Assembly: GCA_963761775.1 (NCBI GenBank)
Contig: CAVXIF010000009.1
Span: 1-64,000 of the forward strand
Length of the DNA stretch: 64,000 bases
From: Parerythrobacter_A sp963761775
GTDB taxonomy: Bacteria; Pseudomonadota; Alphaproteobacteria; Sphingomonadales; Sphingomonadaceae
Reading direction: 5' to 3'
The position numbers were made by a program, and so were the translations under genes. Each line of letters opens with the position of its first letter. Position 1 is the first letter of the stretch. This document shows positions 54,927 to 63,345 of the stretch, one piece after another. The notes under the pieces were generated by a model that had not been told where the DNA came from, made no database searches, and worked only from the letters and a program-made list of their open reading frames with translations.

Positions 54927-57097
54927 CAAGATTTAAGCTATCTATTTCGGTATCCATACTTGCGCTCGGCATGGTTTCTGCTCTGCCAGCACAGGCACAG
55001 GACAATGGCACCGCTGACAACATGGACGAGCCGCAGACGATCCTCGTCACTGCAGACCGTCAGGCTTATCGCGGGGATTTTGAAGAGCTGGAAATACCAC
55101 AGGCGAACCAGACCCTCGACGCAGAAACCTTGCGCGACGTCAATGCAACTAATTTGGATACCGCTCTGGATTTGTCGGCTTCGGTATCGCGGCAGAACAA
55201 TTTTGGGGGCCTCTGGAACAGCTTCTCCATCCGGGGCTTTTCAGGTGATATCAACCTGCCGAGCAATTTTCTGGTCAATGGCTTTAACGCTGGTCGCGGG
55301 TTTGGCGGGCCGCGCGATATTTCGGGGATTGAGTTTATTGAGGTTTTGAAAGGTCCACGCTCTGCTCTTTACGGGCGCGGTGAGCCGGGAGGCACTATCA
55401 ATTTGATCACCAAGCGCCCGCAGTTCGAGACATCGGGCAGCATCGGGGTGCAAGGTGGCTCCTTCGATTTCTATCGCAGCGACATCGATTTGCAGACAAC
55501 ACTGGGCGACAACGTCGGCGTCCGCGTCGCGGGTTTTTACGAGGATGCTGGAAGCTTTCGCGGGCCCAAGGAAACGAAGAAATTCGGATTTTATCCGTCG
55601 GTAAGTTTCAACCTGGGGGAGGCGTCGAGCCTGACCTATGAATTGGAATATACAGCACAGGAATTGCCGCAAGATCGCGGTGTGATCTTTTCCGAGCAGT
55701 TTGGTTTCTCCCCGCGCCGACTTTTCACAGGCGAACCTGATGCGCTGATCGATACGGAGGTTCTGGGGCATCAATTGGAATTCCAGCACGAATTCAGCGA
55801 CGATTGGGGTATTCTTGTCGGCGCAGGATACCGCGAAACATCACTGATCGGCGATGCCTATGAAAACAATTTCGGTGGCCGCCAGCCCTATTTGGTCGAT
55901 GGCGAAACCATTTCGCGGTTTTTCCGGTTCCGGGACTACGAGGCGGAATATCTGGCTCTGCGCGCTGAAGTGAACGGTGAGTTCAACACCGGGACCATTC
56001 GCCACCGTCTTATCGCGGGTGTCGATTACGATGAGTTCGACAATGACCAAGTGGCCAATCGGTTTCGCCAAGGCGGCATAGGCGGCGCGCCGAGCAGCTC
56101 GCTCGATCCCGTGACCTACTTGTTGATCGACGTCGATAGTCCCCAATATGGTCTTTATCCGCGACCCAATGCAGCGGCGCAAATCGACCGGCTTGAGACA
56201 ACCAGCGGTTTCGGTTTTTATATCCAAGACCAGATCGATCTTACCGATCAACTTCAGATACGCATTGGCGGGCGTTTTGATGATTTCAACCAAGAGTTGA
56301 TCAACCGGAGCAGCCTTCCGGCGGCTGTCAGCACGTCGTCCAACTCCGCATTCTCACCGCAGGCGGGTATCGTGTTTCGCGCGACCGACGGCATCAGCCT
56401 CTACGCATCCTACGGAGAGGGCATTCGCCAACTCTCAGGTGCCGACTTTGAGGGAACTTCATTCGACCCGAACAAATCGACTTCGTTGGAGGCAGGCATT
56501 AAGCTAGATCTCGGAACAGTATTTCCCGGCGTGCAGGGTTCGGCCTCCGCAACGGTCTTTGACGTCGATCAGAGCAACATTCTTATCTTTGACTCTAGGC
56601 CGGAAGCAGCTGGTGAGTTGATCCCAGCAGGCGAGGCCCGCAGTCGCGGATTGGAACTGGACGCCAATGCCAGCTTCGATAGTGGGCTGCGTGTTTGGTT
56701 TTCTTACGCCTATACGGATGCGGAATACACCAATAGCGGAACGGATTCCGCGACTTTCACGACCTTTGATCCGGGTGAGCCGCTGATCAACTCGCCCGAT
56801 CATCAGCTAAGTTTGCAAGTGTCTCAGAGCTTCCCAGTCGCTGATCTTGAAATGCAAATCGGCGGCGGCGTGCTTCATGTGGGGGAACGAAATGGCGAAG
56901 TGGGCGGCAATTTCGATCTGCCGTCTTATACCACAGTCCGCCTGTTCGGTGAGATCGAACCGGTTGAAGGCTTCTCCTTGAGGTTGGACGTCGATAATGT
57001 GTTCGACGAGACTTTCTACACTGACTCATTCGCAAATGTCTGGGTCCAGCCCGGTGCGCCAAGAACATTCCGTATATCTGGTCGGTTCAGCTTCTAA
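54923..57097 (+). CDS. TonB-dependent outer-membrane receptor
   Basis: 724 residues. A signal peptide (LGMVSALPAQAQ) is followed by a TonB box-like QTILVTADRQA and a plug domain with SFSIRGFSGDINLPSNFLVN, IEFIEVLKGPRSALYGRGEP and GGTINLITKRPQF. A 22-strand barrel follows, ending in the C-terminal phenylalanine (RTFRISGRFSF). The plug and barrel resemble siderophore/metallophore receptors. Being coupled to a MerC protein and followed 18 bases later by an ABC transporter, it probably imports a metal or metal chelate with power from TonB-ExbBD (14.7 kb). Confidence 0.88.
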   Translation: MTRFKLSISVSILALGMVSALPAQAQDNGTADNMDEPQTILVTADRQAYRGDFEELEIPQANQTLDAETLRDVNATNLDTALDLSASVSRQNNFGGLWNSFSIRGFSGDINLPSNFLVNGFNAGRGFGGPRDISGIEFIEVLKGPRSALYGRGEPGGTINLITKRPQFETSGSIGVQGGSFDFYRSDIDLQTTLGDNVGVRVAGFYEDAGSFRGPKETKKFGFYPSVSFNLGEASSLTYELEYTAQELPQDRGVIFSEQFGFSPRRLFTGEPDALIDTEVLGHQLEFQHEFSDDWGILVGAGYRETSLIGDAYENNFGGRQPYLVDGETISRFFRFRDYEAEYLALRAEVNGEFNTGTIRHRLIAGVDYDEFDNDQVANRFRQGGIGGAPSSSLDPVTYLLIDVDSPQYGLYPRPNAAAQIDRLETTSGFGFYIQDQIDLTDQLQIRIGGRFDDFNQELINRSSLPAAVSTSSNSAFSPQAGIVFRATDGISLYASYGEGIRQLSGADFEGTSFDPNKSTSLEAGIKLDLGTVFPGVQGSASATVFDVDQSNILIFDSRPEAAGELIPAGEARSRGLELDANASFDSGLRVWFSYAYTDAEYTNSGTDSATFTTFDPGEPLINSPDHQLSLQVSQSFPVADLEMQIGGGVLHVGERNGEVGGNFDLPSYTTVRLFGEIEPVEGFSLRLDVDNVFDETFYTDSFANVWVQPGAPRTFRISGRFSF

Positions 57098-57115
57098 GCA
57101 AGGGATAAAGCCGTT

Positions 57116-57835
57116 ATGACTAAGCCTCTGGAAGCCCGCTCGCTCTCGCTCATACGTGAGGGGAATGCCGTTCTTGACGATGTGTCGTTTACCGTGGCGC
57201 AGGGCGAAATCTTCGCTCTGCTCGGCGGGAATGGTGCGGGCAAATCGAGCACATTGATGACGTTTCTTGGATTTCTTGAACCAGCTGGGGGCGAGGTGCT
57301 GGTGAACGGGCGCGAGGTGCATGACGATGTCGCTGCGGCGCGCTCCGCTATCGCCTATTTGCCGGAGGCAGCATCGCTTTACGGTCATCTGACTGCTTAC
57401 GAGAACTTGGATTACTTCCTCGATTTGACGGGCAGCAAAGCGAGCCATGCGGAACTGGACGAAGCGCTGGACCGGGTGGCTTTGCCCGTAGAGGCACGGG
57501 CGCGGCGGCTGCAGTCCTATTCCAAGGGTATGCGGCAAAAGACAGCCATTGCGCTGGCGTTGTTGCGCAAGACGCCAATCCTGCTGCTGGACGAGCCGAC
57601 ATCCGGCCTTGATCCGGTTGCCATCGACGAATTTCATGATCTGGTTAAAGGCCTCGCCGGGGGCGGGCAGACGATCTTGATGGTGACGCATGATGTGTAT
57701 GGCGCGTGCCAGATCGCTGACCGCGTGGGCTTGTTGAGGCGTGGTAAGCTCGTGGGTAGCTTCGCTGCGGAAAGCGGCAAGCGGATCGATACTGAAACCG
57801 TCCATGCGGCCTGTGCAGAGCGTGAAGTCGCATGA
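57116..57835 (+). CDS. ABC transporter ATP-binding protein
   Basis: A 239-residue ATPase. Walker A LLGGNGAGKSSTLMTFLG lies near residue 36, the Q-loop region is YLPEAASLYGHLTAYENLDY, the signature LQSYSKGMRQKTAIALALL has S-K-G-M in place of the usual S-G-G-Q, and Walker B is ILLLDEPTSGLDPVAIDEF with the H-loop VTHDVYGACQIADRV. The form is that of ABC-2 exporter or NosF-like ATPases. Its stop overlaps the first permease start by ATGA. AGGGATAA precedes the ATG. Confidence 0.92.
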   Translation: MTKPLEARSLSLIREGNAVLDDVSFTVAQGEIFALLGGNGAGKSSTLMTFLGFLEPAGGEVLVNGREVHDDVAAARSAIAYLPEAASLYGHLTAYENLDYFLDLTGSKASHAELDEALDRVALPVEARARRLQSYSKGMRQKTAIALALLRKTPILLLDEPTSGLDPVAIDEFHDLVKGLAGGGQTILMVTHDVYGACQIADRVGLLRRGKLVGSFAAESGKRIDTETVHAACAEREVA

Positions 57836-59268
57836 GTGGGGTCACCAGAATTGCGCGCGAGGAATGGCGGCTGTGGCTGCGATCCCGTGTTATTGTCAGC
57901 GCGTCACTGATCGTCGCGATCTTGCTGGCGGCTACCAGTTTCTTGACGCTGACCCGCGTCGCAGATGAGCAATCGCAGCGGTTGGAGCAACAGGTTGCTG
58001 CTGAGGAAACCTTCTTCGCGCAGCCCGACCGTCACCCGCACCGGATGGTGCATTACGGACATTATGCGTTTCGCCCGCCACCACCGCTCGCGATATTCGA
58101 GCCGGGTGTTGATGCCGTAACGGGGCAGTCGATCTTCCTTGAAGGCCACCGCCAGAACACTGCGATGTTTGCCGATACCAAAGCTGCGGCTGACCTCGGC
58201 GGATTTGCGTCACTGACGCCCGCGAATTTATATCAGCTATTGCTGCCGCTTCTGCTGATAGTGCTGGGACACGCGCTTATATTGCGAGAGCGGGAAAGCG
58301 GCACGTTGGCCGTAATGCTGGCGCATGGGCAAACAGGCACGCGGTTGGCGGCGGGTAAGGCCCTCGCGCTGCTGGGCGTTGTTGCGATTTTCATGGTGCC
58401 GCTAATCGTGGTTGCAGCCTATTCGGTGAGCCTCGGCGAAAGTGCGCTTGCAGCATTGTCGCTGATCGGCGGATATTTCGTTTATCTGTGCGTTTGGGGT
58501 GGTATCGTTTTGGCCGCTTCAATCTTGCTCAAGCAGCGTGCCGTTTCGTTGGGCGTGCTGATATTCGTTTGGCTTTTCGCCGCGCTGATCGTCCCGCGCT
58601 TCGCCATCAATGCAAGCAGCGCGTCAATCGACGCACCGGGCAAGATCGAAAGCGATCTTGTCATGCTTGCCGAGCAGCGCAAGCTGGGAGACGGCCACAA
58701 TGCTGCCGATCCCGCTTTCCAGATATTGCAGGCCGAAGTGCTGGAGCAATATGAAGTCGACACCATTGAGGATCTGCCGATAAATTGGCGCGGGGTTGTC
58801 GCGTCCTATTCCGAAGCAGAACTTACCGATCTGCTGAATGATTACGCAGAGAACCGCATGGGGCTGGAAGCCAGCCAATCTCGGATGTTCGATTGGTTTG
58901 GTCTGGCGTCCCCTACAATCGCCGTCAGCTCGTTGTCGCGCACCCTCTCCGGCACCGACTTAGCGACGCATCACCGTTTCTTGCGAGAGAGCGAGGCTTT
59001 GCGGTTTAATTTCGTGCAATCGCTCAACGAGGTGCACATCGAAGAACTGGACTATGCCGCCGATATGAACCGCAACGCCGATGCCGAGGCTACCCAGCGT
59101 GCGCGGGTCAATTCCCAAAGCTGGCAGGTGCTCGACGAGTTTCGGTTCGCGCCGGACTCCGCAAACGAGCGGTTAGGCCGTGCAAGCTTAGCGCTTGGTA
59201 TCTTGTCTGCATGGTTGCTGGTTGCGTTTGGTATTGTGTTCCTCGCAGCTAAGCGGGTGCGGTTGTGA
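57832..59268 (+). CDS. ABC-2 type permease, DUF3526-like (first)
   Basis: 478 residues. One N-terminal membrane helix (residues about 20-40, VSASLIVAILLAATSFLTLT), then an extracytoplasmic part with HRMVHYGHYAFRPPPPLAIF. After a membrane bundle (LLPLLLIVLGHALILRERES, ALLGVVAIFMVPLIVVAAYS, IGGYFVYLCVWGGIVLAASI) comes a large second extracytoplasmic domain (about residues 265-445) and a final helix. This pattern fits DUF3526 permeases. RERESGTLAVMLAHGQTG is the coupling loop to the ATPase. No periplasmic binding protein is encoded nearby. Confidence 0.8.
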   Translation: MSGVTRIAREEWRLWLRSRVIVSASLIVAILLAATSFLTLTRVADEQSQRLEQQVAAEETFFAQPDRHPHRMVHYGHYAFRPPPPLAIFEPGVDAVTGQSIFLEGHRQNTAMFADTKAAADLGGFASLTPANLYQLLLPLLLIVLGHALILRERESGTLAVMLAHGQTGTRLAAGKALALLGVVAIFMVPLIVVAAYSVSLGESALAALSLIGGYFVYLCVWGGIVLAASILLKQRAVSLGVLIFVWLFAALIVPRFAINASSASIDAPGKIESDLVMLAEQRKLGDGHNAADPAFQILQAEVLEQYEVDTIEDLPINWRGVVASYSEAELTDLLNDYAENRMGLEASQSRMFDWFGLASPTIAVSSLSRTLSGTDLATHHRFLRESEALRFNFVQSLNEVHIEELDYAADMNRNADAEATQRARVNSQSWQVLDEFRFAPDSANERLGRASLALGILSAWLLVAFGIVFLAAKRVRL

Positions 59269-60533
59269 TGCAGGGCGTGATGGGCGGCATGATCCGCGAG
59301 CTGCGCTTCCTCGCCAAGGATCACGGCGCTTTGTTTTGGTTGGCGCTTGCCTTCGTGCTGTCCGTCGTCGCCGTGTCGTTCGGCGTGGCCGAAGTGCGCG
59401 ACCAGCAGGAGACTATCGCGACTTTGATTGAAGAAGACGCTGCCGACCGGGCCAATGCCTTGGAGACACAAGAGGATTGGGGCGGAGCGGCCTATTACGC
59501 GTTCCACCTCACCTATGCGCCGCCATCCAATTTTGCCTTTGCCGCAATGGGGCAGCGCGATAGCAGCCCGTGGAAGCACCGTGTGCGGATGCTCGCGCTG
59601 GAGGGGCAGATACACGAGGCCGATACGCGCAATGCCGATTTTGGATTGGTGGGCCGGTTCGATTTCGCCTTCCTCGCGGCATCACTCGCCCCGCTTTTGC
59701 TGATCCTGCTGCTCTACGATCTGCGAGCCTCAGAACGCACTGCAAACAGGCATGATCTGCTGGTCGCAACCGCTGGATCATCGCGGCGTCTTTGGTTTCC
59801 AAGGGCATTCGTCAGGGTCGCTGCACTCGCCCTGCTGTTGCTCATCCCGCTATGGGGCGGCGCGCTGATTGAGAGCGCTTCACTGGCGGTCACCGCGCAA
59901 GCAAGCCTGATCCTGATCGGAGCGCTCGCTGTGTGGTGGCTGATCGTAGAGTTGGTAAGCCGCATTAAAGCATCACCTTCCGTGCTGCTGACTTCACTGA
60001 TCGGCGTCTGGCTCGCGCTCGCAATCGTTGTTCCAGCGCTTTCAAAGACCTTCATCGAAGCTAATAACCCCGTGCCAAATGGCGGCGAAATCCTGCTGCT
60101 CCAGCGTGAGACTGTGAACGATGCGTGGGACTTGCCGAAGGAGGACACCATGACACCCTTCATCGCCGAGCATCCGGAGCTTGCTAATTACACCGGCATG
60201 GAATCAGCTTTTGAATGGAAGTGGTATTACGCATTTCAGCAAGTCGGCGACCAGAAAGTCGCGCCGCTAGCTAACGCATATCGCGACGCCCGGTTCGCGC
60301 GTGACCGGCAGGCGGGAATGGTTTCGCTGCTATCGCCAACATCCTTCGTGGAGCGGGCATTCGAGAACCTCGCAGGCACCGATGCTGCGTCAATGATTGC
60401 TTATGAAGACGGTGTTCGCGGCTTTCACGGACAGCTTCGTGCGTTCTATTATCCGCCAATGTTCAAAGGTGAACCATTCGACAGGGCGGTGCTCGATAGC
60501 TTGCCGGATTACGAGGCCGCGACCGCGCAATGA
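59268..60533 (+). CDS. ABC-2 type permease, DUF3526-like (second)
   Basis: 421 residues, similar in layout to its neighbour. An N-terminal helix (ALFWLALAFVLSVVAVSFGV) is followed by an extracytoplasmic part with YYAFHLTYAPPSNFAFAAMG, a membrane bundle (FLAASLAPLLLILLLYDLRA, FVRVAALALLLLIPLWGGAL, IGVWLALAIVVPALSKTFIE) and a second large outer domain. It lacks the closing helix of the first permease. The two permeases with the ATPase would form one heteromeric transporter. Start: ATG 59268, with GTG 59265 overlapping the previous stop as the alternative. Its own stop overlaps a truncated fourth reading frame. Confidence 0.8.
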   Translation: MQGVMGGMIRELRFLAKDHGALFWLALAFVLSVVAVSFGVAEVRDQQETIATLIEEDAADRANALETQEDWGGAAYYAFHLTYAPPSNFAFAAMGQRDSSPWKHRVRMLALEGQIHEADTRNADFGLVGRFDFAFLAASLAPLLLILLLYDLRASERTANRHDLLVATAGSSRRLWFPRAFVRVAALALLLLIPLWGGALIESASLAVTAQASLILIGALAVWWLIVELVSRIKASPSVLLTSLIGVWLALAIVVPALSKTFIEANNPVPNGGEILLLQRETVNDAWDLPKEDTMTPFIAEHPELANYTGMESAFEWKWYYAFQQVGDQKVAPLANAYRDARFARDRQAGMVSLLSPTSFVERAFENLAGTDAASMIAYEDGVRGFHGQLRAFYYPPMFKGEPFDRAVLDSLPDYEAATAQ

Positions 60534-60628
60534 TCGGTTGGCGAACGCTTCTAAAAGCTAGCCTGTCGCTATCTTTGATGGCCGCGCTGATGCCAGTATT
60601 TGCTACCTCGGTGCGCCTGCTTTCGTGA
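60530..60628 (+). pseudogene. 32-residue signal-peptide-like remnant at the end of the cassette
   Basis: ATG 60530 overlaps the permease stop as ATGA, exactly like the other junctions in this operon, and opens a frame of 32 residues. MIGWRTLLKASLSLSLMAAL followed by MPVFATSVRLLS looks like a basic start, hydrophobic core and AXA-like cleavage site. It then meets a TGA. I infer a truncated gene for an exported protein that used to follow the permease; the rest is missing. A translation-coupled short leader is an alternative. Confidence 0.4.
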
Positions 60629-60649
60629 AACGACTAAGAGTTTCCTTTC

Positions 60650-60670
60650 GCAAATTATGCCGAATGGCTG
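60650..60670 (+). repeat. Right copy of the 21-bp direct repeat
   Basis: GCAAATTATGCCGAATGGCT-G, matching 54371-54391 at 18 of 21 positions and lying just after the truncated end of the cassette. Confidence 0.6.
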
Positions 60671-60680
60671 AACGATCAAA

Positions 60681-60707
60681 CGTCGGCAAATGGGTCTATT
60701 GCCGACG
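60681..60707 (+). other. Strong stem-loop after the cassette
   Basis: CGTCGGCAA and TTGCCGACG form a perfect 9-base stem with a 9-base loop (ATGGGTCTA). There is no T run, so it may aid factor-dependent termination or be part of a boundary element. The rest of 60629-60989 holds no recognisable gene. Confidence 0.55.
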
Positions 60708-60989
60708 GTCCGGTGTTATTAGCCGAAGCATAGAATGCGGATATTAGCCTACCGTCTTACATGACGACATTCATCATTCCGCTGAAACATGACGGTAATG
60801 AAGCAACGGTGAGCGTCATTCGATTGCGGTTCCATTTCGAGAGCTAGGCCGACCGCGACAGCATGACGTATATAGCGTTGCTCGTCGCAGCCTGCATTCT
60901 TGATGATGATCAATGCGCGCCAGACCGATCGGTTCGACATCGGAGGGGACGGTGCGCAATTCCGCGTCCCTGATTCGATGGAGACCGTC

Positions 60990-61715
60990 ATGACTGATGC
61001 CGACCTGACCTTACCGAGCGCTCGTGCGGAGACATCTGCCTGGGGGGCCGCGCGCTTCGCGTCCATCCTTCTTCTGGCGCAGTTCTGCGCCATGTGGGGG
61101 GCTTTCTTCGTACTCGCGCCGTCGATAGACTGGCCCGCCTCGCTCGACCTGCCCGCCGCAGAGATGTTGCCGCTACTGATAGAACAATCCGCAGCCGTGT
61201 TCTCGGGCTATTCGCTCTATCTGTTCCACGCGGTCCTTCTGGTCCCAGTGGCAGTCGCGCTGCATTTGGCCCTCGAGCTCGACGGCGTCCTTGAGAGAAC
61301 AGCGACCGTCTTTGGCATCCTCGCCGGTTTCGCCAAGGCGCTCGGCATCGTGCGCTGGCTGTTCGTAATGCCCGTGCTGGCTGCGGCTTGGGTCGCACCC
61401 GAAGCAACCGAAGGAATGCGCGCGGCAATCTCGGTAACGTTCGACGCCCTTAACGCCTATGCTGGTGGAGTGGGCGAGCTTATGGGTGTGGGCCTGTTCG
61501 CCGGGGTCTGGACGGTGCTGCTGTCGGTGGCGCTCCTGCGCCGAGGGTTCCGGATGGTGGGCTTATCCGGCCTCGTCGCTGCGGTCGGACTGTTCACTAC
61601 GCTACCTTCGGTATTGGGTTTAGAGAGCGCGATCCTGCTGACCCTGTCGGGTATTGTTTGGCAGCTCTGGACGGCAGCGCTGGCCGTGTCGCTCTGGCGG
61701 GGGGCGGTTTCGTGA
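60990..61715 (+). CDS. DUF4386-like membrane protein
   Basis: 241 residues with six hydrophobic segments (ILLLAQFCAMWGAFFVLAPS, LYLFHAVLLVPVAVALHLAL, GILAGFAKALGIVRWLFVMP and three more). The third segment with G-I-V-R-W-L-F and the later TFDALNAYAGGVGELMGVGL match the DUF4386 pattern. I chose ATG 60990 because GGAG lies 6 bases upstream; ATG 60978 is possible. Its stop overlaps the next start as GTGA. Function unknown. Confidence 0.72.
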   Translation: MTDADLTLPSARAETSAWGAARFASILLLAQFCAMWGAFFVLAPSIDWPASLDLPAAEMLPLLIEQSAAVFSGYSLYLFHAVLLVPVAVALHLALELDGVLERTATVFGILAGFAKALGIVRWLFVMPVLAAAWVAPEATEGMRAAISVTFDALNAYAGGVGELMGVGLFAGVWTVLLSVALLRRGFRMVGLSGLVAAVGLFTTLPSVLGLESAILLTLSGIVWQLWTAALAVSLWRGAVS

Positions 61716-62671
61716 GCACCCACGTAGCAGCGGGCCTGCATGTCGTCCTGGGCGCAGGCCCCGTCGGCCTGGCCGTCGCCGCCGAACTCATGGGCCATCC
61801 CGGCACTTCCGTCAGGGTAGTGTCGCGATCGGGCCCTACGGTTGCAGGGGCGGAGGTCCGCGCCGCCGACCTGTCGGACCCGGAACAAACGATCGCAGCC
61901 TGCGCGGGGGCGGCAACCGTCACCTTCGCTACGGCACCAGCCTATACGCGCTGGTCAGCTGATTTTTCGGCTTTGCAAGAGGCCGCTATCATAGGTGCAG
62001 CCGAGACTGGTGCGGTTCTCGTCGCAGTTGAGAACCTCTACGGCTACGGCCGCGCGGGCACATTGCACGAGGGCGAAGCGTTGACTGCGACAACCCGCAA
62101 AGGCCGAGTACGGGCGATGATGTCCAGACAACTCATGGCCGCGCATGTTGCGGGCAAGGTTCGTGCGACCGCAGTCCGCGCCTCGGACCTGTTCGGCCCC
62201 GGCATGGCCACGTCCGCCCTTGGCGAGCGGGTCTGGCCGCCTCTGCTGGCTGGTAAGGGGATTTCGTGGATCGGCGATCCCGACGTGCCGCATACCTTCA
62301 CCTACCTGCCCGACTTCGCCCGTGCCCTCGTTCGCGCCGGAGCCGAGGCTGCGGCGTGGGGTCGCGCCTGGCACGCGCCTTCGCCGCCCGACCTTACGCC
62401 GAGGGCGGTGATGGAGCGCGCAGCACACCTTGCCAACCTACCACCGCCGCGCATTCGGCGCATGCCGCCAATGGTGCTGCGCGGACTGGCATTCGTCTCG
62501 CCAATGCTGCGTGAGGTGGCCGAGATGGCTTACCAGTTGGAGGCGCCGTTCCAAATGGACGCCTCCGCTTGGGCGGACACTTTCGGCGGCGCGGCGACGC
62601 CCTGGGATGCTGCCGTGCGCGAGACGCTCGCAGCCTGGCGCGGGGAATTGGGTCTGCGCGATGCGTCCTGA
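61712..62671 (+). CDS. NAD(P)-binding epimerase-like protein
   Basis: 319 residues. LHVVLGAGPVGLAVAAELMG forms an N-terminal nucleotide-binding loop of Rossmann type, with VENLYGYGRAGTLHEGEA where Y-x3-K would be (no clear K). Then come ASDLFGPGMATSALGERVWP and GDPDVPHTFTYLPDFARALV, a layout like NmrA/epimerase proteins. The absence of a clear catalytic lysine suggests reductase- or binding-type function. GTG start coupled to the DUF4386-like gene. It converges on the Crp/Fnr gene with a 1-base gap. Confidence 0.75.
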   Translation: MSTHVAAGLHVVLGAGPVGLAVAAELMGHPGTSVRVVSRSGPTVAGAEVRAADLSDPEQTIAACAGAATVTFATAPAYTRWSADFSALQEAAIIGAAETGAVLVAVENLYGYGRAGTLHEGEALTATTRKGRVRAMMSRQLMAAHVAGKVRATAVRASDLFGPGMATSALGERVWPPLLAGKGISWIGDPDVPHTFTYLPDFARALVRAGAEAAAWGRAWHAPSPPDLTPRAVMERAAHLANLPPPRIRRMPPMVLRGLAFVSPMLREVAEMAYQLEAPFQMDASAWADTFGGAATPWDAAVRETLAAWRGELGLRDAS

Positions 62672-62672
62672 T

Positions 62673-63290
62673 CTAGCGCTTCGCGCGCCGTGCCCGCACC
62701 CGGCTGAGCGCTTCCGGTGTCACGCCGAGATAGGAGGCGATCAGGTATTGGGGCAGTCGCCGCGCGACCTCGGGCCGGGTGCGCAGGAACGTCTCGTAGC
62801 GATCTTCGACCGAAAGGTTCAGGAGCCGCGAGGCCCGACGTTGCGTCCCGATCAGCGCTTCTTCCACCAAAAGCCGCCCGAACCGTTCGATGGCGTGGTC
62901 CCTGTCGTAGGCCTCCATCAACGCTGTCTTCGGGATGCCAAGCACCTGCGTGGACTCCACCGCCTCGATGCGCTGCTCGGTGGGCACGCCGATCAGGAAC
63001 GACACGGGATCGGTGATCGCTTGGCCAGCATCGAAAAACTGCGCAGTGCGAGTCGTGCCCGTCTCTGCGTCCACCGTTACCATCCGCAGGAGCCCCCGAC
63101 CCACGAACAGCACCTCGCCCGCAACCGTCCCGGCCTCCAGCGCAGCGGCACCTTTCTCGATGGTCCGCGACCGGCAGCGGGCCAGCAACCGGTCTATCGC
63201 GCAGGGCGCGGGCACCAAAGGTGCGGCGCGTTCGGACATTTCGACACGAAGGGCACTTGCGAGGTCTTCAGTGATCGGGCCTTCTTTCAT
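62673..63290 (-). CDS. Crp/Fnr family transcription regulator
   Basis: 205 residues. An N-terminal cyclic-nucleotide-binding-like fold (GAAALEAGTVAGEVLFVGRG, FFDAGQAITDPVSFLIGVPT) is followed by a long dimer helix and a C-terminal winged helix (RLPQYLIASYLGVTPEALSRVRAR), the recognition helix being PEALSRVRAR. No N-terminal cysteine cluster is present, so it is not an iron-sulfur FNR. ATG 63290 is chosen over an extension to 63326. It is divergent from the membrane protein at 63346 across 55 bases and may control it or the pair at 60990-62671. Confidence 0.82.
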   Translation of the reverse strand: MKEGPITEDLASALRVEMSERAAPLVPAPCAIDRLLARCRSRTIEKGAAALEAGTVAGEVLFVGRGLLRMVTVDAETGTTRTAQFFDAGQAITDPVSFLIGVPTEQRIEAVESTQVLGIPKTALMEAYDRDHAIERFGRLLVEEALIGTQRRASRLLNLSVEDRYETFLRTRPEVARRLPQYLIASYLGVTPEALSRVRARRAKR

Positions 63291-63345
63291 CCCCGCGTCC
63301 CTAGCACGTCCGGCCCACACGACCATCTATGGAAAGGCCCGTTAA

